Shown: piece after piece, positions 48,671 through 58,422 of the stretch
How positions within the stretch are numbered: position 1 is the stretch's first letter
How the letters are laid out: each line of letters begins with the position of its first letter
Assembly (NCBI RefSeq): GCF_008245025.1
Contig: NZ_CP043426.1
Location: 1,302,001-1,366,000 of the forward strand
Length of the DNA stretch: 64,000 nucleotides
Source of the DNA: Campylobacter lari subsp. concheus
Lineage (GTDB): Bacteria > Campylobacterota > Campylobacteria > Campylobacterales > Campylobacteraceae
Reading direction: 5' to 3'
Translations under genes and position numbers: made by a program
The notes under the pieces: model-generated
What the model was told of the DNA's origin: nothing
The model's input: only the letters and a program-made list of their open reading frames with translations
The model's database searches: none

Positions 48671-49893
48671 CGATCTATCTCACCTAAAACTATATTAATA
48701 CTTCCTAAAATTGCCACCGCATCAGCCAAATATGACCCTACAAGCATTTCTTCTAAAAACGCACAGTGAAAAAAACTTGGGGTTCTAGCTCTTAATCTAT
48801 ATGGCCTACCGCTACCATCTGAGTGGATAAAAAATCCAAGTTCGCCTTTTGGACTTTCAGTTGGCACATACACCTCTCCTTTTGGTGGTTTTAAGCCTTG
48901 GGTTACTAGGACAAAATGTTGCATAAGTGAATAATTTTGTGTCATAATTTGCTCTTTTGAAGCACTTACATATTCAGGATGATTGCATAAAATCTCAGGC
49001 GGAGTATCTTGATAGAGCTTAGCACATTGAACTAAAATTTTCAAACTTTCTCTAAATTCTTGCATATAAACTTTATATCTTGCATAAGAATCACCCATTT
49101 TAGCCACAGGCACGCCAAAATCTACCTCATCATAAAGTAAATAAGGCTCTTCTTTTCTAACATCATAAGCAATCCCGCTTCCTCTTAGCATAACCCCGCT
49201 ACAACCCCAACTTAGCGCTTGTTCTTTGTTTACCACTCCTACATTTTCAGTTCTTGCACGCCAAATTCTATTATCATCAAGCAAGGCTTCATAATCTTTT
49301 ATATCATTTGGAAATTTATTGCAAAATGCTAAAAGTTCATCTAAAAAACCCTCAGGTAAATCAAGCATTACCCCGCCTATTCTCATAGATGAATGTGTAA
49401 GTCTTGCCCCGCAATATTTTTCTATTAGATCAAGCACATATTCACGCTCTCTAAAGCAGTATAAAAATACTGTCATCGCACCAATATCAAGCGCATGTGT
49501 AGCAAGCCATAACAAATGCGAAGCAATGCGGTTTAACTCAAGCAAAATCATCCTTATCACACTTGCTCTGCGCGGAATTTCTAAGCCACAAAGTTTTTCC
49601 ACAGCAGCTACATAGGCATAATTATTTGCACTAGCTGCGATATAATCCATTCTATCAGTAGTTGGGATAAACTCTTGATAGATCATATTTTCAGCCATTT
49701 TTTCCATACCACGATGCATATAGCCTATACAAGGAGCAGCCTTGGTGATTTCTTCTCCATCAAGTTCTAAAATAAGGCGTAAATTTCCATGAGCGCTAGG
49801 GTGTTGGGGACCAAGATTTACTATCATAGTACCATCTTCACGCTCAAAGCTTATATTTTCATAATAAGGTTTTAATTTAGTAGAAATTTGCAT
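48667..49893 (-). CDS. nuoD: NADH-quinone oxidoreductase subunit D
   Basis: 408 residues, homologous to the hydrogenase large subunit. [14 protein letters not shown] carries the quinone-site histidine and [12 protein letters not shown] follows. The C terminus [14 protein letters not shown] is the conserved end. nuoC and nuoD are separate genes here. Confidence 0.97.
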   Translation of the reverse strand: MQISTKLKPYYENISFEREDGTMIVNLGPQHPSAHGNLRLILELDGEEITKAAPCIGYMHRGMEKMAENMIYQEFIPTTDRMDYIAASANNYAYVAAVEKLCGLEIPRRASVIRMILLELNRIASHLLWLATHALDIGAMTVFLYCFREREYVLDLIEKYCGARLTHSSMRIGGVMLDLPEGFLDELLAFCNKFPNDIKDYEALLDDNRIWRARTENVGVVNKEQALSWGCSGVMLRGSGIAYDVRKEEPYLLYDEVDFGVPVAKMGDSYARYKVYMQEFRESLKILVQCAKLYQDTPPEILCNHPEYVSASKEQIMTQNYSLMQHFVLVTQGLKPPKGEVYVPTESPKGELGFFIHSDGSGRPYRLRARTPSFFHCAFLEEMLVGSYLADAVAILGSINIVLGEIDR

Positions 49894-49894
49894 T

Positions 49895-50689
49895 TTATCT
49901 TCTCTTGTCTAAAATTTTTACTTGCGTTCTTTTGGCTTTTTTCACAAAAGGTACGCCACCTTCTTCTTGATATTCTTGTAGATATTTATCTTCTCTTGGA
50001 ACTTCGCCTTTACCAACCTCATGATAAATTCTACTAAAGTTTAACGTGTCTTTTTCATCTACAAAACCTGGATCTCTATTTTCCTCGCCTACAACCTCGC
50101 GGTATTCTTTTCCAAAAATTTTATCTATCTCGTACCATTTAGCAAATTCATCACCATGCAAAGGATAGCTTTTTAAATAAGGGTGTCCATACCAATCATC
50201 AGGCATTAAAAGTCTTTTTAAATTCGGGTGATAGATAATGAAAATTCCAAACATATCATATATTTCTCTCTCACACCAATTAGCACCCTTAAAAACACTC
50301 ATAACACTTTGAAGTCTTTCTTTTAAACCAACGAAAGTCTTTACTCTCACTCTTAAATTTTTCTCCATATTTAAAAGCTGATAATATACTTCAAAACCTT
50401 GCTTTTGAGCGACAAAATCAATCGCACTTGCATCAGTAAAACAGCTATAACCTAAATTCTTAAGCTTATCAAGAATAGCAACATTATCATCTTTGTTTAT
50501 CTCAATCACCCAAAAATCAAGCTCTATAAAAGAATTTTTTAACTTAAATTCTTGGCTTAAAATTTGATGATCACCCTCAAAAGCACTACCCTCTGTGCTT
50601 AGTTTTTTAGTTGTAGGTGCATGGTAAAATCTATCTTCATAATAATTTTTTAGCTGAGCATTTTTCTTATCGCTATATTTTCTCATCAT
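49895..50689 (-). CDS. nuoC: NADH-quinone oxidoreductase subunit C
   Basis: 264 residues. The core is [32 protein letters not shown] (quoted in part: [11 protein letters not shown] and [13 protein letters not shown]), the 30-kDa subunit signature. N- and C-terminal charged extensions make it longer than minimal NuoC. Overlaps nuoB by four bases. Confidence 0.94.
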   Translation of the reverse strand: MMRKYSDKKNAQLKNYYEDRFYHAPTTKKLSTEGSAFEGDHQILSQEFKLKNSFIELDFWVIEINKDDNVAILDKLKNLGYSCFTDASAIDFVAQKQGFEVYYQLLNMEKNLRVRVKTFVGLKERLQSVMSVFKGANWCEREIYDMFGIFIIYHPNLKRLLMPDDWYGHPYLKSYPLHGDEFAKWYEIDKIFGKEYREVVGEENRDPGFVDEKDTLNFSRIYHEVGKGEVPREDKYLQEYQEEGGVPFVKKAKRTQVKILDKRR

Positions 50690-51183
50690 ATAAGCCTTTT
50701 TGGAGCTATTTTTCTGCTTGCTTTTTCTTTACGAATTCTTTTTTGCAAAATCATCAAAGCAAATTGAAAAGTTTCAGGGCGTGGGGCGCAACCTGGTACA
50801 TAAATATCTACCGGTATAATCCTATCCACCCCTTGAACAGTAGAATAGGTATTAAACATACCACCAGTATTTGCACAAGAACCCATAGAAATAACCCATT
50901 TAGGATCAGGCATTTGATCATAAAGTCTTCTTGTAAATTCAGCGTGTTTCTTGCTTAAAGTACCCGCTATAATCATTACTTCAGATTGTCTTGGACTTGC
51001 CCTAAAAATCGTTCCAAATCTATCAAAATCATATCTTGCACCACCTGCTGCCATCATTTCAATAGCACAACAGGCAAGCCCATAAGATAACGCCCATAAA
51101 GAATTACTTCTACCCCATTGCACTAATTTATCAACCGTAGTTAAAACAACTGGCGCATTGCTCATTTTTTGATACTCTGCCAT
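50686..51183 (-). CDS. nuoB: NADH-quinone oxidoreductase subunit B
   Basis: 165 residues carrying cluster N2: the Cys-Cys pair in [26 protein letters not shown] and [10 protein letters not shown] strong AAGGAG seven bases upstream supports the ATG at 51183, which overlaps nuoA by 22 bases. Confidence 0.96.
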   Translation of the reverse strand: MAEYQKMSNAPVVLTTVDKLVQWGRSNSLWALSYGLACCAIEMMAAGGARYDFDRFGTIFRASPRQSEVMIIAGTLSKKHAEFTRRLYDQMPDPKWVISMGSCANTGGMFNTYSTVQGVDRIIPVDIYVPGCAPRPETFQFALMILQKRIRKEKASRKIAPKRLI

Positions 51184-51581
51184 GCGAATGCTCCTTTTTT
51201 ATAAGCGTATAAAAAACCTATTGCAAGCAATAAAACAAAAATAAACACTTCTATTAAGGCAAATAAAGATAGGCCATAATTTGAAAGCTCTGCGGTTAAA
51301 TCTTTAAAAATTACCGCCCAAGGAAATAAAAACACTACTTCAATATCAAGCAAAATAAAAATCAAAGCAAAAACAAAAAATTGAGAATTGATTTTATTTG
51401 CTTGCTTAGAAGCCATAGGCCCACACTCATAAATTCCTAGTCCAAGTTTTTTTCTATTATGAGAAGCGAGTTTGGAGCCTATTTTAGAAGAAATATACAC
51501 CAAAGTAAAAAATATAACACTTGCAATAACAAGCATTGCAAAGATGCCAAAGTATTGATGCTCTATAGTTGCGTGCGTCAT
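51162..51581 (-). CDS. nuoA: NADH-quinone oxidoreductase subunit A
   Basis: 139 residues, three membrane helices; YECGPMAS and [20 protein letters not shown] are the family marks. The frame extends to a TTG at 51599, but AAAAGG six bases before the ATG at 51581 decides for the shorter form. First gene of the nuo operon. A weak -10 candidate, TATATA at 51633-51638 on the minus strand, lies upstream. Confidence 0.93.
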   Translation of the reverse strand: MTHATIEHQYFGIFAMLVIASVIFFTLVYISSKIGSKLASHNRKKLGLGIYECGPMASKQANKINSQFFVFALIFILLDIEVVFLFPWAVIFKDLTAELSNYGLSLFALIEVFIFVLLLAIGFLYAYKKGAFAWQSIKK

Positions 51582-51700
51582 AATAAACCTTTTATTCAAG
51601 CATAATTAAAATTTATTTTACTTTAACTTAGCTATATAAAAACTTATTATCAAAAAAATAAATTTTATGATATTTCAAAATGAAACAATTTTTATCTTTA

Positions 51701-52369
51701 TTATAAAAATACTTTTTTATGGCATATATCTTGCAAGATTTTTTCTTGATGAGAAATAAATATATAAGCAATATCGTGTGTTTTTTGAAAAGTGTGTAAA
51801 TAGTTTAAAATTTTATAAGCAGTCACCACATCAAGCGCTGCTGTGATTTCATCTAAAATAAGCAATTTTGGCCTTAAAAGCAAAGCTCTAATCAAACCTA
51901 ATCTTTGACTTTGACCACCACTTAGCTTAGAGGGTTTTAAATTTAAAATATCTTTTTGAAGTTCAAAAACATCAAAAAGCTTAAAAAGCTCTTCAAAATC
52001 AGGCTTAAGTTTAAAATTTTCATATACATCAAGCAAAAGTCTTTTAGTGTTTTTATAAGGATTTAAAGCTAGCTTTTGATCTTGGAAAACATATTGAATT
52101 TTTTGGCGTAATTTTCTTTGAGTATTAAAATCTAAATTTAATATATTTTTATTTTCAAACACAACCTCTCCAGTATTTGCACATTCAAGCATACAAAGAA
52201 TTTTAGCTAGAGTGCTTTTGCCACTACCACTTTCCCCACAAAGCAATAAATTTTCATTTTGATTTAAAGAAAAACTCACATCTTTAAAAACATAATTTTC
52301 TTCTTCTTTTAAATACCAGTGTTTTTTAATTTTATAAGATTTACTTAAATTTTTAACTTCTAAAAACAT
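51701..52369 (-). CDS. ABC transporter ATPase, Opp/Nik family (NikV-like)
   Basis: About 222 residues; Walker A GESGSGKST, signature LSGGQSQRLG and Walker B LLILDEITAALD, with the H-loop in IFISHQEKIL. The frame opens at a TTG (52381); the ATG at 52369 is favoured because a GAG lies seven bases before it. Last gene of a five-gene importer corresponding to C. jejuni Cj1580c. Confidence 0.88.
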   Translation of the reverse strand: MFLEVKNLSKSYKIKKHWYLKEEENYVFKDVSFSLNQNENLLLCGESGSGKSTLAKILCMLECANTGEVVFENKNILNLDFNTQRKLRQKIQYVFQDQKLALNPYKNTKRLLLDVYENFKLKPDFEELFKLFDVFELQKDILNLKPSKLSGGQSQRLGLIRALLLRPKLLILDEITAALDVVTAYKILNYLHTFQKTHDIAYIFISHQEKILQDICHKKVFL

Positions 52370-53126
52370 TTTCATTCTCAAAATAATTTAACAACTCTTT
52401 AGCAAAAACACCTTTTGGATTACTTAAAAATTCTTTCACGGGCATTTGATAAAGCAAAGTTTTATCTTCTATGATGGCTACCTCATCGCAAAGTTCTTTG
52501 GCTAAATTTATATCATGGGTGATAAAAATGAGATTTTTAAATTGCACTTTTAACTCTTTTAAAATAGCGATGATTTTTTCTTCATTAGTTCTATCAAGTG
52601 AACTTATAATCTCATCACACAATAAATACTTAGCCCCACTTAATAAAGCTAGAGCTATTTGAACGCGTCTTGCCATACCACCACTTAGTTGATATATAAA
52701 AGAATGCCACAAAAGATCATGATTTTTAAGGCCTAAACACTCAAAATAATAAAAGGCCTTTTCTTTAATCTCTTTTGTACTTAAATTAGTATGAGTTTTT
52801 AAAACTATATTAAAATAACTCCCTATATCAACAAGAGGGTAAAAGCTCCCATAAACATCTTGAAAAAGTAAATTTACCTTAGCTCTTAAGGTATTTAGTT
52901 CTTTTTCTTTTAAATTTAAAATATCTTTTTGATCTATCTGAAATTTTTGTGCATTGAGTTTATAATGCTTATCAAAAAGCTTAATCATGCTTTTTAAAAG
53001 CAAGCTTTTTCCTGCTCCACTTTTGCCCATGATAGCCAAAGCTTTACCATCTTCTAAATTAAGATTTATATCTTTTAATAAGATTTTATCTTTAAAGTTA
53101 AGATTTAAATTTGCAATTTCTATCAT
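52353..53126 (-). CDS. ABC transporter ATPase, Opp/Nik family (NikW-like)
   Basis: 257 residues; Walker A GKSGAGKS, signature LSGGMARRVQ, Walker B LLCDEIISSLD and H-loop ITHDINLAKEL. Q-loop Gln lies in LLFQDVYGSFYP. Pairs with the downstream ATPase. Overlaps the permease gene by four bases. Confidence 0.9.
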   Translation of the reverse strand: MIEIANLNLNFKDKILLKDINLNLEDGKALAIMGKSGAGKSLLLKSMIKLFDKHYKLNAQKFQIDQKDILNLKEKELNTLRAKVNLLFQDVYGSFYPLVDIGSYFNIVLKTHTNLSTKEIKEKAFYYFECLGLKNHDLLWHSFIYQLSGGMARRVQIALALLSGAKYLLCDEIISSLDRTNEEKIIAILKELKVQFKNLIFITHDINLAKELCDEVAIIEDKTLLYQMPVKEFLSNPKGVFAKELLNYFENENVFRS

Positions 53127-53905
53127 GCTTTAATCTCTTCTTGTAAATCATTACCCAAAGCAAGCAAGGGTAAAATAAGCATAAGTATAAAAGCTACCGG
53201 AAAAACTATCATCCACCAAAATCCTAAAAACACAGCTTTGCTTGCTTCATTTAGCATATTTCCTAAACTTGGAGTCCAAAGCTCTACACCCAAGCCAAAA
53301 AAACTCAAAGTGGCTTCACTTGTAATAGCATGAGCAATATTTAAAACAAAAAGCACAAAAAGCAAATTCCAACAAGCGGGCAAAAGCTCACTAAATAAAG
53401 CTTTCATCTTACTAGAACCTAGAATGATAGCATTTTGATAAAACTCAAGTTTTTGAAATTTATTCAGTTGGGTATCAAGCACTTTTGCCACAAAAGCAAA
53501 ATGTCCCAAAGCGATAATAAAAATCATACTCCACAAAGATCCTGCCAAAAAGCTTTGAAAAAACATAATCACAAGCAAAGAAGGTAACGCTAAAAGCATA
53601 TCAAGCACCCTAGCAAAAAAAGCATAAGCAAAAAATCTTGTTAAAAACACATAAACACAAGCAAAAAGCACACTAAAAAATGCTGCCATTACCCCTACAA
53701 ACAAAGAAACACGCAAGGCATATAAAATACGCGTAAAAACATCTCTACCAAGTAAATCTGTACCAAAAATATGACTTAAATTTGGGGCTATTTTAGCCTT
53801 ACTTAAATCCACTAAATTAGGATCATAAGAACTTATTAAAGGTGCAAAAAGTGCTAAAATAAAACTTAGCAAAATCATCATCACGCAAAATTTACGCATT
53901 AGCAA
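53123..53905 (-). CDS. ABC transporter permease, Opp/Nik family (NikX-like)
   Basis: 260 residues, five or six membrane helices. FGTDLLGRDVFTRILYALRVSLFVG is the DppC-type N-terminal mark and the EAA loop is near GSSKMKALFSELLPACW. Overlaps the other permease gene by 14 bases. Confidence 0.9.
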   Translation of the reverse strand: MLMRKFCVMMILLSFILALFAPLISSYDPNLVDLSKAKIAPNLSHIFGTDLLGRDVFTRILYALRVSLFVGVMAAFFSVLFACVYVFLTRFFAYAFFARVLDMLLALPSLLVIMFFQSFLAGSLWSMIFIIALGHFAFVAKVLDTQLNKFQKLEFYQNAIILGSSKMKALFSELLPACWNLLFVLFVLNIAHAITSEATLSFFGLGVELWTPSLGNMLNEASKAVFLGFWWMIVFPVAFILMLILPLLALGNDLQEEIKA

Positions 53906-54857
53906 ACCTTGGATTAATCATCTTGCAAATTATCTCTACGATCAAATTTACAAGCACTACCACTAAAATACTAAAAATTACCACAGCTAGCACCACAGGA
54001 TAGTCTTTAAACAATATGCTTTTAATCACCAAATTTCCCACGCCCTCATAAGAAAATACGCTTTCTACTATATAAGTTCCCATTAAAAAACTCACAAAAG
54101 AAGCACCAAAATACGCAAGTATAGAACCAAGGGCATCTTTTAACACAAAGTGCAAATAAATTCTTGTTTTACTAAGCCCTCTTGCAAAAGCACTTTCTAT
54201 AAAACTTTGATTTAAACTATCAATCAAACTTGTCCTTATAAAACGCACAAAAACAGCCAAATGTGAAAGCACTAAAGCGCATACTGGTAAAAACAAATGC
54301 CACAAGCGATTAAACACATCATCTTCAAAGCCAATATCTGCAATAGCAGAACTTGGAAAAATCTTAAAAAATACAGCAAAAACCAAAATAAGCATTAGTG
54401 ATAAAGAAAAAGCAGGCAATGCAAAAAAACTCATCGTTGAAAAAGTGATAAATTTATCTAAAAAACTATCTTTATAAAGAACACAAAAAAGTGCCAAAAC
54501 CAAAGATAGCGCAAAAAGTACAAAAAAAGCCAAACTACCTAGTATGATGGTATAGGGAAGCTTTTCTTTCAAAATCTCACTAACTTTTTCTCCACTGATT
54601 AAAGAGTAGGAAAAGTCGCCTTTCATGGCATTAAAAAGCCAATTTTCATACTGCTCTAACAAGGGCTTATCTAAATTTAAATTACGCTCGATTTGCTCTT
54701 TTATTTTAAGGCTAGTTCCTTGAGGCACACTAGCAAAAACCACGCTCCCTTTAGCATGATATATCATCACAAAGCATAAGAAACTTGCAAAAATCATCAA
54801 AAAAAATGCCCATAAAAGGCGTTTAAAAATGAGTTTTAGCACTAATTTTTGCTCCAC
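53892..54857 (-). CDS. ABC transporter permease, Opp/Nik family (NikY-like)
   Basis: 321 residues, six membrane helices, DppB-type. NLDKPLLEQYENWL and GDFSYSLISGEKVSEIL are the N-terminal family blocks, and FIRTSLIDSLNQSFIESAFARGLS the EAA region (quoted in parts in family alignments). Overlaps the binding-protein gene by 16 bases. Confidence 0.9.
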   Translation of the reverse strand: MEQKLVLKLIFKRLLWAFFLMIFASFLCFVMIYHAKGSVVFASVPQGTSLKIKEQIERNLNLDKPLLEQYENWLFNAMKGDFSYSLISGEKVSEILKEKLPYTIILGSLAFFVLFALSLVLALFCVLYKDSFLDKFITFSTMSFFALPAFSLSLMLILVFAVFFKIFPSSAIADIGFEDDVFNRLWHLFLPVCALVLSHLAVFVRFIRTSLIDSLNQSFIESAFARGLSKTRIYLHFVLKDALGSILAYFGASFVSFLMGTYIVESVFSYEGVGNLVIKSILFKDYPVVLAVVIFSILVVVLVNLIVEIICKMINPRFANA

Positions 54858-56377
54858 TCATAAGCATTCCAAGTAAAACCTACTCCATGATGACCTAAAA
54901 TGTGAGGTTTTATACCTTGGATATTTTTAGCAAAAACTAAAGGATAATCAATATAAGCTATAAATAAAAACGCAGGATCTTTATATAAAGCATCAATAAA
55001 TTCTTTATAGTGTTTTTTTCTTTCATTTATATCAAGTGAATTTCTAGCTTTTATCAGAGCTTCATCAACTTTAGTATTTTGATAATGGCCAAAATTCCAT
55101 CCGCTCGAGTTTAAAGCACTATCTTGAGAGCTTGCAAAAACTCTAAAGGTATGAAAATCAGGATCATAAGGACTACCCCAACCTACTAAAAAGCTATCAA
55201 TTTTCGTATAATCAAAGCTTCCACTTGGCTTAGCTACCGCTTTTGCTTTTATGCCAAGCTTTAAAAACTCACTTTGCAAGATATTTACCAAAGCCACTCT
55301 TAGTGGATCTTCACTCATAGCATACATTTCAAAGCTAAATTCTTTGCCATCTTTTTCTAAAATGCCATTTTTATTTTTTACAAAACCTGCTTTTGCCAAA
55401 AGATCATTTGCTTTTTTTACATCATAAGTATAACTTGCAAATTCTTTAGGATTTGCCCATGATTTTTCTAAAGGATGATTTGCTACCTTTCCAAAAGAAT
55501 GTAAAAGTGAATTTATAATAGCTTGTTTATCGATAGCATAATTTAGCGCTAAACGCACATTTTGATCTTTTAAAAACTCATGATTAAGATTAAACATCAA
55601 AGCACGATAATCAGCCGAAGGCTCTATAAGCATTTTAAAGCTTTTATCATTTGCGAAATTTGAAGCTAGAGCAAAATCAACCAAAGCCACGTCAATAGAA
55701 CCATTTTTAAGCTCAATGGCACTAATACTTGGATCTTTAATGTGTTTTAGTATGAGTTTTGGTGTTTTCACCTTAGCTAAATGATGGTTTTCATTTGCCT
55801 CTAAGATCATGTATTGACCTTTTTTCCATTGTTTTAGCTTATATGGTCCTGTTCCTATGGGCATTTGATTAAATTTAGTGGTGTTTAAATTTTCTTTTTC
55901 AAGCAAGTGTTTTGGTAAAATCCCTACACTCAAAGCATCTAAAAATGCAGGAAAAGGCTTTGAAAGTGCGATAGACAAATGATAATCATCGATGATTTTT
56001 ACCTCTTTAACTGCGTCAAAATTTACTTTTGAAGGCGAATTTAATTTCTCATCTTTTAAAGCATTTATACTAAATTCCACATCTTTAGCACTAAATTTAG
56101 TCCCATCATGCCACAATACATCATCTCTTAAAGTAAATTCATAAACAAGCCCATCTTTACTAACTTTCCAAGAACTAGCAAGATCAGGTGCTAGATTCAT
56201 ATTTTCATCAAAGCGTGTAAGTCCTGAAAACACAAGAGCAATTGCCACATCATGATCTTCACTAAAAAGTGGATTTACACGCTCTGGTTCATTTTCCACT
56301 GCGATGATGATAGTATCTTTTGGTGTGGCGGCAAAAAGATTTAAAGCACAAAAAAGCATGATAAAAAATCTCAACAT
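54842..56377 (-). CDS. Periplasmic solute-binding protein, family 5 (NikZ-like)
   Basis: 511 residues with a signal peptide (about 1-17, cut near LFA|ATP). VENEPERVNPLF and DLASSWKVSKDGLVYEFTLR are SBP-family-5 blocks. The order SBP, two permeases, two ATPases next to nuoA equals Cj1584c-Cj1580c, described in C. jejuni as the nickel importer NikZYXWV that supplies NiFe-hydrogenase. Family 5 also includes peptide-binding proteins, so nickel specificity is by synteny, not by residues I can identify. Confidence 0.85.
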   Translation of the reverse strand: MLRFFIMLFCALNLFAATPKDTIIIAVENEPERVNPLFSEDHDVAIALVFSGLTRFDENMNLAPDLASSWKVSKDGLVYEFTLRDDVLWHDGTKFSAKDVEFSINALKDEKLNSPSKVNFDAVKEVKIIDDYHLSIALSKPFPAFLDALSVGILPKHLLEKENLNTTKFNQMPIGTGPYKLKQWKKGQYMILEANENHHLAKVKTPKLILKHIKDPSISAIELKNGSIDVALVDFALASNFANDKSFKMLIEPSADYRALMFNLNHEFLKDQNVRLALNYAIDKQAIINSLLHSFGKVANHPLEKSWANPKEFASYTYDVKKANDLLAKAGFVKNKNGILEKDGKEFSFEMYAMSEDPLRVALVNILQSEFLKLGIKAKAVAKPSGSFDYTKIDSFLVGWGSPYDPDFHTFRVFASSQDSALNSSGWNFGHYQNTKVDEALIKARNSLDINERKKHYKEFIDALYKDPAFLFIAYIDYPLVFAKNIQGIKPHILGHHGVGFTWNAYEWSKN

Positions 56378-56378
56378 A

Positions 56379-56398
56379 AAAGGCCTTTCTTATAAGAA
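56379..56398 (-). promoter_or_regulatory. Palindromes in the leader of the nik-type operon
   Basis: TTCTTATAAGAA (56387-56398) is a perfect 12-bp palindrome just downstream of the predicted transcription start. It is followed by AAAGGCCTTT (56379-56388), also palindromic, which holds the ribosome site. A repressor operator is possible. Confidence 0.4.
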
Positions 56399-56407
56399 TA
56401 AAGTGTA

Positions 56408-56413
56408 ATTATA
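56408..56413 (-). promoter_or_regulatory. Putative -10 box for the nik-type operon
   Basis: Minus strand GCGTTATAATTACAC has a perfect TATAAT 31 bases before the ATG at 56377. Confidence 0.55.
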
Positions 56414-56420
56414 ACGCTTT

Positions 56421-58364
56421 TTAATCATAAGCTTTGGTAAAAATTTCATTTTTATCATCAAATAAAAGTTGCAAATACCTCTCATACTGCTTTAGTATAT
56501 CTACGATGATTTCTTGTTCGTTTAAATACTCTATATTATAACCATTACGCGAATCAGCAAAGAAAGTTTGTGGCTCAAAAATAAATTCTTTAGAGTAAGT
56601 TGGCATAAATTTATCATCGATTATGCTTTGGCTTGCTTGTTTTTTTACTACTTGTACCCCATAGATAAAGTCTTTTGCAAATTCTTTTTTTATAATCAAA
56701 CTTATACTTGATTTTTCTTGAACAATTTGTGTTTTTAAGCCGTAATTTTTTAGACTTTGGCTGAGTGATTCCATAGCATTTTTGACTTTAGTATTTAAGA
56801 AATTTTGTATGTCTTGTTCTTTGCTTTGTTTTAAAATTCTAGCTAGTCTTTCTTGCCAAAATTCCCCTGAAAAATACACACTGCTTTGACTAAGTTTAGT
56901 TAAAGAGTAATTTACATCTACAATTAAACCTTTAAGCAGTGAAAAACACATCAAACAAAGTAAAAAGGCAAAAGGCAAAGCCACTATCATAGTGATACTT
57001 AAAATCGCTCCCAAACCACCTGAATACAGCAAAGAAGTAGCCAAAAGTGTAAGCACAAAACCCCAAAGGATATTTTGCCACTTATGTGGCTCATGAGCAC
57101 CACCACTACTTAAAGAATTTAACACAAATATCCCACTATCTGCTGAAGTGATGAAAAACAAAGCCAAAACCAAAAGTGCAAGCAAAGAGCTAAAATAAGA
57201 AAAAGAAAAATTTTGTAAAAAATAAAAAAGCAAGCTTTCAGGTGCTGAAGTAAAAGGACTTAAAATATCATTGAAATTTAAAGCACTATTGCCAAAAATG
57301 CTAAACCAAAGTATATTAAAACTAGTAGGCACTACAAGCACACCAAAGATAAATTCCCTTATCGTTCTACCGCGAGAAATTTTAGCGATGAAAAAGCCCA
57401 CAAAAGGCGACCAACTAAGCCACCAAGCCCAATAATAAATAGTCCAGTTATTAAACCACTCTATATGTTCTTTTTCATAATAATAAGTCTTAAAACTCAA
57501 AGAAATTAAATTTTGCAAATAATTGCCAATATTAGAGCTAAATTGTGAGAGAATTTGAATGGTGTTGGTTGAAAAAAGTACAAAAAGCATTAAACACACC
57601 GCAAAAACCAAATTTGTCTCACTTAAAATTTTTAAGCCCTTTGTCAAACCGCTAATCGATGAAAGCGTAGCTAAAGAAATGATGATGATTATAATCACGC
57701 TTTGTTCTAAAAAGCTTTGCTCGTTTAAAATGCCTAAATTTAAAAAGCCAGCATTAAGCTGAGAAGCACTATAACCAAGCGTAGTGCTAATACCAAAAAC
57801 CGTGACAATCAAAGCTAGTATATCAACTAAATTTCCCCAAAAGCCATAAATTTTGTCTTTAAGCAAAGGGTAAAAAGCGCTACGCAAGCTAAGAGGCATT
57901 TTATATCTAAAACCAAAATACGCCATAGCCAAAGCACACACCCCATAAATAGCCCATGGGTGAATTCCCCAGTGAAAGATAGTATGTAGCATAGCTTCTT
58001 CATCGCTTGTTTGTAAGGCTTTTTTATGTATGAGAGGTTCAGCCACACCAAAATACATAAGCCCCACACCCATACCCGTAGCAAAAAGCATAGCAAGCCA
58101 TGAGGTGAATTTAAAATGAGGTTTTTCATCATCATCGCCGAGCTTGATATCGCCAAATTTTGAAAGTGCGAGTGCTAGCATAAAACACACAAAAAAACTC
58201 ACGCTTAGTATATAAAACCATGAAAAATTTGTAAAAATTCCACTTTTGATATGATTGATAAAATCATTTGTAAGTTTAGGTAAGAAAATACAACTAAGAC
58301 TTAAGATAATTATAATACTAATGCTTGGGATAAAAACTGATTTTTTAAAACTTGTCTTTAGCAT
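56421..58364 (-). CDS. BCCT-family betaine/choline/carnitine transporter
   Basis: 647 residues with 12 predicted membrane helices. FATGMGVGLMYFGVAEPL and the tryptophan-rich IYYWAWWLSWSPFVGFFIAKISRGRT (in the parts YYWAWWLSWSPF and ISRGRTIREF) are the BCCT substrate-site motifs. GMGVGL, not GMGIGL, is the glycine stretch; sodium is the usual coupling ion. A C-terminal cytoplasmic tail of about 150 residues may act as an osmosensor. It has its own promoter (58391-58396), AAGGAG ribosome site and no operon partner. Glycine betaine uptake against osmotic stress is the likely role. Confidence 0.9.
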   Translation of the reverse strand: MLKTSFKKSVFIPSISIIIILSLSCIFLPKLTNDFINHIKSGIFTNFSWFYILSVSFFVCFMLALALSKFGDIKLGDDDEKPHFKFTSWLAMLFATGMGVGLMYFGVAEPLIHKKALQTSDEEAMLHTIFHWGIHPWAIYGVCALAMAYFGFRYKMPLSLRSAFYPLLKDKIYGFWGNLVDILALIVTVFGISTTLGYSASQLNAGFLNLGILNEQSFLEQSVIIIIIISLATLSSISGLTKGLKILSETNLVFAVCLMLFVLFSTNTIQILSQFSSNIGNYLQNLISLSFKTYYYEKEHIEWFNNWTIYYWAWWLSWSPFVGFFIAKISRGRTIREFIFGVLVVPTSFNILWFSIFGNSALNFNDILSPFTSAPESLLFYFLQNFSFSYFSSLLALLVLALFFITSADSGIFVLNSLSSGGAHEPHKWQNILWGFVLTLLATSLLYSGGLGAILSITMIVALPFAFLLCLMCFSLLKGLIVDVNYSLTKLSQSSVYFSGEFWQERLARILKQSKEQDIQNFLNTKVKNAMESLSQSLKNYGLKTQIVQEKSSISLIIKKEFAKDFIYGVQVVKKQASQSIIDDKFMPTYSKEFIFEPQTFFADSRNGYNIEYLNEQEIIVDILKQYERYLQLLFDDKNEIFTKAYD

Positions 58365-58390
58365 GGTACTCCTTTTTTTGGATGATTTTC

Positions 58391-58396
58391 ATTATA
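58391..58396 (-). promoter_or_regulatory. Putative -10 box for the BCCT transporter
   Basis: Minus strand CTTATGGTATAATGAAAA is an extended -10 (TGGTATAAT), followed by AAAAAAAGGAGTACC before the ATG at 58364. Confidence 0.65.
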
Positions 58397-58422
58397 CCAT
58401 AAGCTAAAAACGAGATGAAAAC

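Noticed and set aside
57827-58156. 109-residue second minus-strand frame inside the BCCT gene
   Set aside because: Same strand, wrong frame within a complete transporter; it is rich in Cys/Leu as expected for an out-of-frame membrane gene.
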